Assembly (NCBI GenBank): GCA_965644295.1
Contig: CBFFRP010000603.1
Span: forward strand, 1-20,417
Origin: Paraphysomonas bandaiensis
Taxonomy: Eukaryota; Chrysophyceae
Direction: 5' to 3'
Length of the DNA stretch: 20,417 nt
The position numbers and the translations under genes were made by a program. Below the pieces are notes generated by a model. That model was not told where the DNA came from. It made no database searches and saw only the letters and a list, made by a program, of their open reading frames with translations. Below are positions 8,240 to 14,087 of this stretch, piece after piece (position 1 is the stretch's first letter; each line of letters starts with the position of its first letter).

Positions 8240-9130
8240 TCAGGAACTATTTTTTACATATGATTGCATTGCTTCACCGACGGAGTGCCCCATTTCCTTT
8301 GCAGTTTGTGCCATTTCTTCCATGTTGGGTACATTTTTGTATTTATGTGACAAGTATGCCTTTCGAAGCATGGATGTTCCCACTTTTTTTCCAAATATTG
8401 CGTTTAGTCGTTGCGTGATTGTCGATGGTGTAAGTTTTTGTTGATTTTTGTTAAAGAAAACAAATTCCACGCGAAGACCTTTTGTAATCTTTTTCCATCG
8501 CTTGAGTAATGACAACACCTCTCGATCAATTTTGATACGCTGCGTCCCATACGTATCTTTTGTTTTATACCGCTGGAAAACAAACTCCCGTTTCTCCCAG
8601 TCGATATAATTATACTTTTTACTGGGTTGTAGCTTCAGTTCACTATAGTCGAGTGACCGCCGCGGGAGAACTCCCATCACCCCGCTGCACAACGATAGAA
8701 GAATAAAGGATTGTATCTCCTGTAGCTGTTCCATACTCAATTGTTTGACATACATTAGTTTCATAATTTTTGGTTTCATTTGCGCGTGTATTCGGACCAC
8801 CTCGGTAAAATCTACCCAATTGGCAGATTCGCGATCAGTTTTAGTTTGTTCTTTTTGTTTTGCATTGTAAATTTCAATATCTTCTTGCATGAGTCTACTA
8901 TATATGTCATTACCCGTGAGTATATAAAGGGCCGAACACGTCGTTTTACGTCGATTGATGTTTGGAATCCGTGTAATATAATCTATCAGTTGCTTTGTTT
9001 TATTTTGTATGTTGTCTTTACTAATACCCGTCGCATATAACGCGGAATTTATGAGTGACACGTACGTACGTACCGAACTGTCCGCCAATTTGGGTCGGTT
9101 AAAAAGAATAGTCTGTTTAATTGAATTCAT
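8240..9130 (-). CDS. tyrosine recombinase/integrase
   Basis: The protein has 296 residues. The N-terminal 110 residues look like a core-binding (SAM-like) domain. The catalytic domain shows an Arg in L-P-R-R-S-L-D-Y (R157 or R158), a Lys in the beta-hairpin R-Y-K-T-K-D-T-Y-G (K189 or K191), a second Arg in S-M-L-R-K-A-Y (R256), a His in E-M-G-H-S (H282) and the nucleophile Tyr in Q-S-Y-V (Y291). The His of the usual H-x2-R box is Ser253. The pattern 'LR-x-A-Y-L-S ... GHS ... Q-x-Y' is that of tyrosine recombinases in PLVs, virophages and related transposons. It would cut and rejoin DNA through a covalent 3'-phosphotyrosine. It lies inside a pair of 155-bp inverted repeats, possible substrates. 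Having it together with a DDE integrase in one element is unusual. Confidence 0.9.
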   Translation of the reverse strand: MNSIKQTILFNRPKLADSSVRTYVSLINSALYATGISKDNIQNKTKQLIDYITRIPNINRRKTTCSALYILTGNDIYSRLMQEDIEIYNAKQKEQTKTDRESANWVDFTEVVRIHAQMKPKIMKLMYVKQLSMEQLQEIQSFILLSLCSGVMGVLPRRSLDYSELKLQPSKKYNYIDWEKREFVFQRYKTKDTYGTQRIKIDREVLSLLKRWKKITKGLRVEFVFFNKNQQKLTPSTITQRLNAIFGKKVGTSMLRKAYLSHKYKNVPNMEEMAQTAKEMGHSVGEAMQSYVKNSS

Positions 9131-9185
9131 TGCTTTTTATTAAACGTCATATAAAAATACGACGCAACCATTCATACAAAACCAA

Positions 9186-9758
9186 TCATTTACAAATTTG
9201 AATTAGTTTTGCCTTTAGCACAATTCCACACTTGCCACATGATTTCCATGCATACACTTCCAAAATCATTCGAATCTTGGTTGATTTCGGAATGAGTTCA
9301 CACAGTGGGATTTCAGCCGTGATTTTTTCTTTGTCGGTTCCCAACACCCCAATTTTGGTGAAGTCGGGAATCGGTTTGCGATTTTTTTTTACCACGGGCA
9401 CCCGTATTGTGATCGTGTTTGGTTTCAAGTCATGAGATGTTAGTATTGGTTGATAATCCAAATCACTAAAAAGTGCCTCCAAATATTCGTCCAATTCTCT
9501 AAACGCACGATATTCAATCGATTCATAGGTAACCTGCAATTGAAGTTTTCTAAAATCCTTACCGCTGTCATATAAATCCGATGCGGCATAAGCAACTTTG
9601 AGTGGCTGCGTTTGAATGGTAAAGGCATGTTTATCATACTGAAACCCCGTCGTTTGAGCGAATGGAGTGTTCGACCAACGTTTGACAGTCAAAAGGGATG
9701 CATCGAAATTGTTGAGACGAATTGGTTTTGCTAACATGGTTTGGTATTCGGTAATCAT
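9186..9758 (-). CDS. possible OB-fold single-stranded-DNA-binding protein (copy A)
   Basis: The frame opens upstream at 9890 from a non-ATG codon inside the right inverted repeat; I take the ATG at 9758 as start (191 residues), with an ATG at 9737 as alternative. The protein is beta-rich. Its last 80 residues follow the pattern N-T-I-T-I-x-V-P, a short P-I-P-D-F turn, then K-I-T, then C-G-K-C-G-I-V-L near the end. The gene at 10174-10833 shares this layout. The terminal 'G-x-x-G-I/S-I-V-L-x-x-x-x-I' pattern recalls ssDNA-binding proteins of large DNA viruses, where it forms the last strands of an OB fold. That assignment is inference; no search was possible. It sits 55 bases upstream of the recombinase gene, inside the cassette, so it may act with the recombinase or in replication. 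Confidence 0.75.
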   Translation of the reverse strand: MITEYQTMLAKPIRLNNFDASLLTVKRWSNTPFAQTTGFQYDKHAFTIQTQPLKVAYAASDLYDSGKDFRKLQLQVTYESIEYRAFRELDEYLEALFSDLDYQPILTSHDLKPNTITIRVPVVKKNRKPIPDFTKIGVLGTDKEKITAEIPLCELIPKSTKIRMILEVYAWKSCGKCGIVLKAKLIQICK

Positions 9759-9856
9759 ATAAATTGTGATAATTGTGAGAGCAAAGCAACAAATATTGTG
9801 ATGAAAAAGTATGATTGTTGCACAGAATAGAGTTCTAAAATGAATGGTGTAGGTTG

Positions 9857-9873
9857 AATCCTCGATTCTGATT
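9857..9873. repeat. 17-bp direct repeat, copy 1
   Basis: aatcctcgattctgatt here recurs exactly at 10032-10048. The two copies bracket the right 155-bp inverted repeat, the first overlapping its inner end by 7 bases. It could be a duplication made when the repeat arrived, or part of a third degenerate repeat unit. Confidence 0.8.
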
Positions 9874-10021
9874 GGCTGAAAAAAACACACACAGAATTTA
9901 AATGAATTAAAATTTTATGTGTGTTTTTTTAAAAAAAACTTCTACGGCAATCAATTTAGGAGGGTTCGGGCGTCAAAATGATTATATATATATATTCAAT
10001 TCCGACGCCCGAATAAAAAAA
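9867..10021. repeat. right 155-bp inverted repeat of the recombinase cassette
   Basis: This is the reverse complement of 8071-8225 (about 94% identical, ungapped). The GC hairpin arms are tcgggcgtc at 9966-9974 and gacgcccga at 10004-10012. The inner edge reaches the open frame upstream of the possible OB-fold gene. The outer edge lies 150 bases from the 3' end of the next minus-strand gene. Confidence 0.9.
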
Positions 10022-10031
10022 CTAAACTTCA

Positions 10032-10048
10032 AATCCTCGATTCTGATT
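10032..10048. repeat. 17-bp direct repeat, copy 2
   Basis: Exact second copy of the 17-mer at 9857-9873, in the same orientation, just outside the right inverted repeat. Confidence 0.8.
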
Positions 10049-10160
10049 CATGTGTTTTTTAAAAAATAAACTGGCACGGAATGTGGTGCGTTAGGGTGGA
10101 AATGAATTATCCTTATTTAGCATATATATATGCACTCTACTACCAACTACAGTAATGTCG
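10049..10160. repeat. degenerate third copy of the 155-bp repeat
   Basis: After the 17-bp repeat, the sequence keeps the order of landmarks found in 9915-10000: a catgtg-T6-A6 stretch, aactggcacgg (compare aacttctacgg), gttaggg (compare tttagga), aaatgaatta, then an alternating A/T run centred on gcatatatatatgc. The GC hairpin arms are lost. It runs in the same orientation as the right repeat. The alignment was made by eye and needs gaps. Confidence 0.45.
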
Positions 10161-10173
10161 CCGCGCTGTGTAA

Positions 10174-10833
10174 TTAATTACACAACGTAATACAACGCAC
10201 CGTAAGAACAATACTACATCCCCAACTCCCTTGGTACGCACAAGAAAAATTGAAAAGAATATTCACTTTGCTACCCACGGGAAATACACTGGGTAAAGAT
10301 TTGACAGATGAAGTAATATCGTTTCCGCGTTTGTCTATTATCAGCACTTCCGATGGGTCAGGTACCCCCCAGGGGCCCGACACCGTGGTTGGGATTTGTA
10401 AGGTGACAAATTTCGTATTGTCTTCTTTTTCTACCCTAAGCAGTGGAATGTAACCCCGCTCTTTAAGATTTTCTTTGCTGCGTTCCTGTGACACTAACTG
10501 GTTATCGATTGCTATTATATTGCTATAATTTGAACACGACAGCTCAACAACATTCACTCTAAAATATTTTCGAGTCAGATTTGTCTGTTTGCCAAAGTTG
10601 GGTGCAATTCGTACGCCATTGAGTTTAAACAACACTTCGCGCTGGCATGTTCTCTTTTTTTCAGTCGGTCCATAGAACATCGTTGACTTCAACGTATATG
10701 CACTAACTCGATCAAACGGATCGAATTGTATATGGGACGGATTAATGCCGCTTAGTCGCATGATCTTTTTTCCCTCCGTGGGGTTACGGTAGCACTTTTT
10801 GGTAGCCGATTTGCGTTGTTTGTCGGTTGTCAT
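10174..10833 (-). CDS. possible OB-fold single-stranded-DNA-binding protein (copy B)
   Basis: The protein has 219 residues and a basic N-terminus with several Lys and Arg in the first 25. The rest is beta-rich. The C-terminal 80 residues match copy A (9186-9758) in order: N-T-K-F-V-T-L-x-I-P, then V-P-D-P, then D-I-T, then G-S-K-V, and finally W-G-C-S-I-V-L followed by a short strand ending in Cys. I infer that the two are distant paralogues or share a fold. No enzymatic motif is visible. The gene lies just outside the right inverted repeat and shares the minus strand with the recombinase. Upstream, GATATAAAAAG (gene sense) ends 20 bases before the ATG. An early replication or recombination role is plausible but unproven. 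Confidence 0.75.
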   Translation of the reverse strand: MTTDKQRKSATKKCYRNPTEGKKIMRLSGINPSHIQFDPFDRVSAYTLKSTMFYGPTEKKRTCQREVLFKLNGVRIAPNFGKQTNLTRKYFRVNVVELSCSNYSNIIAIDNQLVSQERSKENLKERGYIPLLRVEKEDNTKFVTLQIPTTVSGPWGVPDPSEVLIIDKRGNDITSSVKSLPSVFPVGSKVNILFNFSCAYQGSWGCSIVLTVRCITLCN

Positions 10834-10853
10834 GGAATTGCTTCAGTGGATTT

Positions 10854-10864
10854 CTTTTTATATC
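10854..10864 (-). promoter_or_regulatory. TATA-like element before the copy-B gene
   Basis: GATATAAAAAG in gene sense lies 20 bases upstream of the ATG at 10833. Slightly further upstream, at 10877-10894, an 18-base stretch tatatatataatcatttt also occurs inside the 155-bp repeats, which suggests a shared control element. Confidence 0.35.
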
Positions 10865-10956
10865 AGTTTTGCAAATTATATATATAATCATTTTTTTTTA
10901 AAATTGCCTGATTCACACCAAAAAAAATGAAAGTATAATTGGTGCTCGCATGAAAA

Positions 10957-11136
10957 TTTGGTTTGCATCAAAAGAAAAAGTATAATGGATGGCTGAGAAT
11001 AAATGTGTCATTGTACTAAATTATACTTTTGAGACCTGGTGTCCGCGGAAAATTTTGGTTTGCATCAAAAGAAAAAGTATAATGGATGGCTGAGAATAAA
11101 TGTGTCATTGTACTAAATTATACTTTTGAGACCTGG
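10957..11136. repeat. 97-bp-period tandem repeat with internal hairpins
   Basis: An 83-base block at 10957-11039 recurs without mismatch at 11054-11136, a period of 97. Each block holds inverted arms aaaagtataat and attatactttt (10976-10986 with 11020-11030; 11073-11083 with 11117-11127) around a 33-base loop. A partial third unit precedes them: aaagtataatt at 10930-10940, then ggtgctcgcatgaaaa. The array lies between two minus-strand genes and encodes nothing. Confidence 0.9.
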
Positions 11137-11168
11137 CTGGTGCGGAGAATTACACGTATGATCATACC

Positions 11169-11184
11169 CCAACCCTAACCCTAA
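11169..11184. repeat. telomere-like CCCTAA stretch
   Basis: The sequence ccaaccctaaccctaa holds about two and a half units of CCCTAA (TTAGGG on the other strand). It is too short to be a telomere. Confidence 0.4.
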
Positions 11185-11253
11185 TCGAAGAGTTTTTTAC
11201 TTTTGCTATCCCCCTAAAATGAGCTACATGTTTATACAAACTGCATACCCCCG

Positions 11254-11277
11254 CTAAATTAAACCGGTTTAATTTAG
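11254..11277. repeat. perfect 24-bp palindrome
   Basis: The 24 bases read identically on both strands, with arms ctaaattaaacc and ggtttaatttag and no loop. It lies 46 bases beyond the 3' end of the helical-protein gene that stops at 11324, in the repeat-rich spacer. It could bind a dimeric protein, form a cruciform or end transcription. A stem of A/T pairs without a T-run does not look like a bacterial terminator. Confidence 0.9.
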
Positions 11278-11323
11278 AGTTGAAGGTGATTTTAGATTAT
11301 AAATTGATTGCTAATGGCCCCAA

Positions 11324-12328
11324 TTAAATCGTTGCTACTTGTTCTACAACGTAATTGTAATAATCAAGTACACCACGTGGTTTAAATTCTGATATAAATT
11401 TTGTGTTGATGTCATTCCATTCTGTGGGTGTCACCACCGCCCCTTTAAAATGAATCTTACGGAGAACATTACCTATGTGGGATATCAGTTCTCGCATCTC
11501 GCCAACTCTGGGGGTAGTGGATTCCCCAATTTTGGATAAATCAATTTTTAGGGCTTTCATGTGTGGGGCAATGTCACTTTTTTTGGTGGGGGCTCTACCC
11601 ATAGAGATAAGTAGTGATAAGTAACGCCCAAGTGCATCCACTTTAGGTGTTGCCTCTGCTTTTGATTCACCCGTCGGTATCTGCAATTCGGCCACAAGGC
11701 GGTCAGATAGAGCAAGTACTTCGTTTCGAGTTGCAACATCATTCAAGCTACGAATCAATTCTTTAATTCGATCCTTTTGGCTCGCAGACATAGTCGTAAG
11801 TGCCTCCACTTTCTCGATACCTTTTCGGACCGACCTATCTGTCGCAACCCCTCGTTCCGCAAGTGTTCGCAACATGTTTGTAATACGGTCTTTAAATTCC
11901 TGTTCCACTCTCGGATTGGCGGCGACATGTGTCACTCCTCTATTTGCCCGGTGGACTGCTTTGAATGAATTGAGGAAATTATCAAACAATTCTAACGTAA
12001 CTAGATCTCTCCGGTAAGTGTTTTCAAAATCATGCTTAAATTTTGGAAACGTCTGATTCACAAATGTTATGTCGTCCGGACTTATACTATCAATGATTCG
12101 AGAAAGAGCCGTGGCGTTCACGATTTGTTTCATATTATCATAAAAAAGTTGACGCATTTTATTTATATTTTTTGCCAATACCCTTGGGGGAATTTCATGA
12201 TCTTCCACTATTCGTGTAAAATTACCATCGTATTTGTTCTCTTGGTCCGTAATCAAGCGATTGTGTTTTGCGCGTAACTGCAGATTCTGGATATGTTGTG
12301 CTCTGTATTTATCACTGTCGAGTGGCAT
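11324..12328 (-). CDS. alpha-helical hypothetical protein divergent from the capsid operon
   Basis: The protein has 334 residues, almost all predicted helical by eye, highly charged, with few Cys and no membrane segment or signal peptide. I do not recognise a family. Residues about 130-230 contain long amphipathic stretches compatible with coiled coil. It is the first gene of the minus strand, head-to-head with the plus-strand morphogenesis operon, with a 65-base shared spacer. That spacer holds an ATT/TTA trinucleotide run and a one-mismatch late motif (TACTAAA in gene sense at 12352-12346). Position and composition would suit a scaffold or internal virion protein, but this is inference only. 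Confidence 0.8.
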   Translation of the reverse strand: MPLDSDKYRAQHIQNLQLRAKHNRLITDQENKYDGNFTRIVEDHEIPPRVLAKNINKMRQLFYDNMKQIVNATALSRIIDSISPDDITFVNQTFPKFKHDFENTYRRDLVTLELFDNFLNSFKAVHRANRGVTHVAANPRVEQEFKDRITNMLRTLAERGVATDRSVRKGIEKVEALTTMSASQKDRIKELIRSLNDVATRNEVLALSDRLVAELQIPTGESKAEATPKVDALGRYLSLLISMGRAPTKKSDIAPHMKALKIDLSKIGESTTPRVGEMRELISHIGNVLRKIHFKGAVVTPTEWNDINTKFISEFKPRGVLDYYNYVVEQVATI

Positions 12329-12393
12329 TATTATTATTATTATTATTTAGTAAATAGAATGTAAAAAATACCAATGTCATATTAAATAATACA
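12329..12393. promoter_or_regulatory. divergent promoter region between the two gene blocks
   Basis: This 65-base AT-rich spacer separates the minus-strand helical gene and the first plus-strand capsid-block gene. It contains a TTA/ATT triplet run beside the minus-strand start, TACTAAA on the minus strand (12352-12346) and TATTAAA on the plus strand (12380-12386), the latter ending 7 bases before the ATG at 12394. Confidence 0.5.
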
Positions 12394-12858
12394 ATGAGTT
12401 TTCATAGAATTTCACGGAATTGGAATTCCTTTGGAGATAGACTTAATATCAACGCCGACCAATTGAAGGATAATCGACTATTACTTGCATATAAAGGTCA
12501 TGGTACCCGTATCAAACTTGGAAATTCGCCGCGACCACTTGTCATCTCCGAGAATTTGACAGTTTTGTTGATAAATCTATTGGATACCGGAATTGTCGAT
12601 AGCAGCGCACAGAGTCAGTTGTCGTATGAAGAAAATATTCTGTTGAAAAAAATACTTTTCAAAGCAGGATTGCGTGCACTGTACAAACCACCCCACTGTG
12701 AAAGTCCTGTTGATCGATTCGAATTCTTAAAAGCCGCTTACATTGCTGGAAACGATAGCAAGGAGGTAGTGGCGGAAATGAAATTGCTACTGGACACCCT
12801 TTATACAAAACAATTAATCGACGAAGCGGATTACCGTGATTTGATTAGTATGTTATAA
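12394..12858 (+). CDS. small conserved Polinton-type protein of unknown function
   Basis: The protein has 154 residues, helical after a short polar N-terminus. The C-terminal third contains Y-I-A-G-N-D-S-K-E-V followed by an L-L-L-D-x-L helix pair and a final D-L-I. An 'AGN[D/N]' motif followed by two amphipathic helices ends small proteins that sit next to the capsid genes in many Polintons and adintoviruses, as I recall them; the function is not established. It is the first gene of the plus-strand morphogenesis block, 27 bases before the penton gene, and has an exact TATTAAA 7 bases upstream of the ATG. Confidence 0.78.
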   Translation: MSFHRISRNWNSFGDRLNINADQLKDNRLLLAYKGHGTRIKLGNSPRPLVISENLTVLLINLLDTGIVDSSAQSQLSYEENILLKKILFKAGLRALYKPPHCESPVDRFEFLKAAYIAGNDSKEVVAEMKLLLDTLYTKQLIDEADYRDLISML

Positions 12859-12871
12859 AATAGCGATCTAT

Positions 12872-12878
12872 TATTAAA
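12872..12878 (+). promoter_or_regulatory. TATTAAA late-promoter-like motif
   Basis: TATTAAA ends 7 bases before the ATG of the penton gene at 12886. Spacing is identical to that of the preceding gene. Confidence 0.55.
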
Positions 12879-12885
12879 AAATATT

Positions 12886-13722
12886 ATGTTGCGCGAATCA
12901 TCCACTGTAGTTTTAAATCAGAGCAATTTGGTCTCATCCAGCACAAATCAAAACGAATTTGTCCACCAATTTCCAACCGCGATTCGTTTTAAAAACGCAA
13001 GTGTCAGTTTGGTGCAACTCAGCATGTACAACAGTTTCTTCAACATTACAAATGCACAAGGTAACAACAGAATATCGTATACTTTCCTTGATGAATCCGC
13101 CGATGTAGTAATACCCGATGGCTACTATAGCATTGATAGTCTCAGTAATTATCTTGCGTTCGAAATGAAAAAAAATCACCACTACCTTCACAATTCGCAA
13201 ACAAACAACGACATTTTTTATGTGGAATTGCGAACCAATGCTGTATACTACAGTGTCGAAATCGTGTTCTATGATATACCGACAAGTGCGATGGCATCAG
13301 CTGAGAATCTGACAAAGCCTGCTTTGGCAACTTGGTCGTTTCCTGTGACAGCTGAACCAATGAATGTCATGATCAATTCAAAAGTCGATGACATCTTGGG
13401 AATTTCACAGGGTACGTATAGCGACTATCAACTATCGACGTACACACCACAAGTCAACCCATTGAGTAGTTTGGTGTTGCACTGCGATTTAGTGAGTCAC
13501 AAGCTATCGTATCCAAGCGATGTACTATATTCATTTCCAGTAAACAACACGTCGTTTGGAACCGATTTTGATCTTCACCCTAATCAATTAATTCGGAGTC
13601 GCGTGGCAGATGGATTATACACAAAATTTAAAATCCGAATCACCGACCAAAACAATGAATCAGTGTATGTGCGCGACACGGATATTGTGATGCTTTTGCT
13701 GTTTGAATACGATACAGAATAA
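12886..13722 (+). CDS. minor capsid (penton) protein
   Basis: The protein has 278 residues. The N-terminal half carries landmarks of Polinton/PLV penton proteins: Q-F-P near residue 28, V-S-L-V-Q-L-S-M-Y-N-S-F-x-N-I near 44-58, G-N-N-x-I-x-Y just after, and P-D-G-Y-Y-S-I-D-S-L-x-N-Y-L near 75-90. The C-terminal half has V-L-H-C-D-L-V and the closing strands I-R-I-T-D-Q-N ... M-L-L-L-F-E. The family folds as a single jelly roll and forms pentamers at the twelve capsid vertices. It stands upstream of the MCP gene, as is common in these elements. The vertex pentamer is where fibres usually attach, so the two fibre-like genes in the left block may be its partners. Confidence 0.88.
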   Translation: MLRESSTVVLNQSNLVSSSTNQNEFVHQFPTAIRFKNASVSLVQLSMYNSFFNITNAQGNNRISYTFLDESADVVIPDGYYSIDSLSNYLAFEMKKNHHYLHNSQTNNDIFYVELRTNAVYYSVEIVFYDIPTSAMASAENLTKPALATWSFPVTAEPMNVMINSKVDDILGISQGTYSDYQLSTYTPQVNPLSSLVLHCDLVSHKLSYPSDVLYSFPVNNTSFGTDFDLHPNQLIRSRVADGLYTKFKIRITDQNNESVYVRDTDIVMLLLFEYDTE

Positions 13723-13757
13723 AATTATAATACAACCTTATTAATAAAAAAACATCG

Positions 13758-14042
13758 ATGGAATACGAACTTGAAGATTTACTCTATAATGATGTGATGC
13801 ATCGGAGGGGATATATTGACGCTACCGTCGTGTTGTCCTCCATAGCGCAAACACAACCACAGGCGGAAGTAGAAGAAGAATTGGATGGGTTGCCAACACA
13901 CGGCAAAGAAATTGAAGGGGGTGGGATAGTAGCGAGAAACAAACATAAGGAACAGATCAAACAGCGATTGGCGCAAACAAAAATACAGTCGATGACTTCG
14001 GATGCAAAAAACAATAAATTAATTCGATTGACTATTAAATAG
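13758..14042 (+). CDS. short acidic-then-basic hypothetical protein
   Basis: The protein has 94 residues. The first half is acidic (an E-V-E-E-E-L segment around 37-42), a glycine-rich link follows, and the C-terminal third is basic and Gln/Lys-rich. I do not recognise it. It lies between the penton and MCP genes. The upstream motif is TATTAAT (13739-13745), one base off the late motif, followed by a run of A. Size, charge pattern and position suggest a small virion or assembly protein, but that is inference. Confidence 0.65.
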   Translation: MEYELEDLLYNDVMHRRGYIDATVVLSSIAQTQPQAEVEEELDGLPTHGKEIEGGGIVARNKHKEQIKQRLAQTKIQSMTSDAKNNKLIRLTIK

Positions 14043-14061
14043 TAGATTTTTATTTGCGTAA

Positions 14062-14068
14062 TATTAAA
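14062..14068 (+). promoter_or_regulatory. TATTAAA late-promoter-like motif before MCP
   Basis: TATTAAA followed by AA lies 19 bases upstream of the MCP ATG at 14088, the longest spacing in the set. Confidence 0.5.
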
Positions 14069-14087
14069 AACATAATAATATATCGAC

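Noticed and set aside
8200-8444. Plus-strand frames starting in the left inverted repeat
   Set aside because: They run antisense to the recombinase C-terminus. The F-F-Q-P-I-R start also appears on the other arm only because the arms are inverted copies.
9759-9890. N-terminal extension of the copy-A gene into the right inverted repeat
   Set aside because: The extension begins at a non-ATG codon, is hydrophobic and Cys/Ile-rich, and comes partly from repeat sequence; an ATG at 9758 or 9737 is more natural.
10957-11136. CRISPR-like array
   Set aside because: There are only two long repeats, an 83-base unit and a 14-base spacer, in eukaryotic virus-like DNA with no cas genes.
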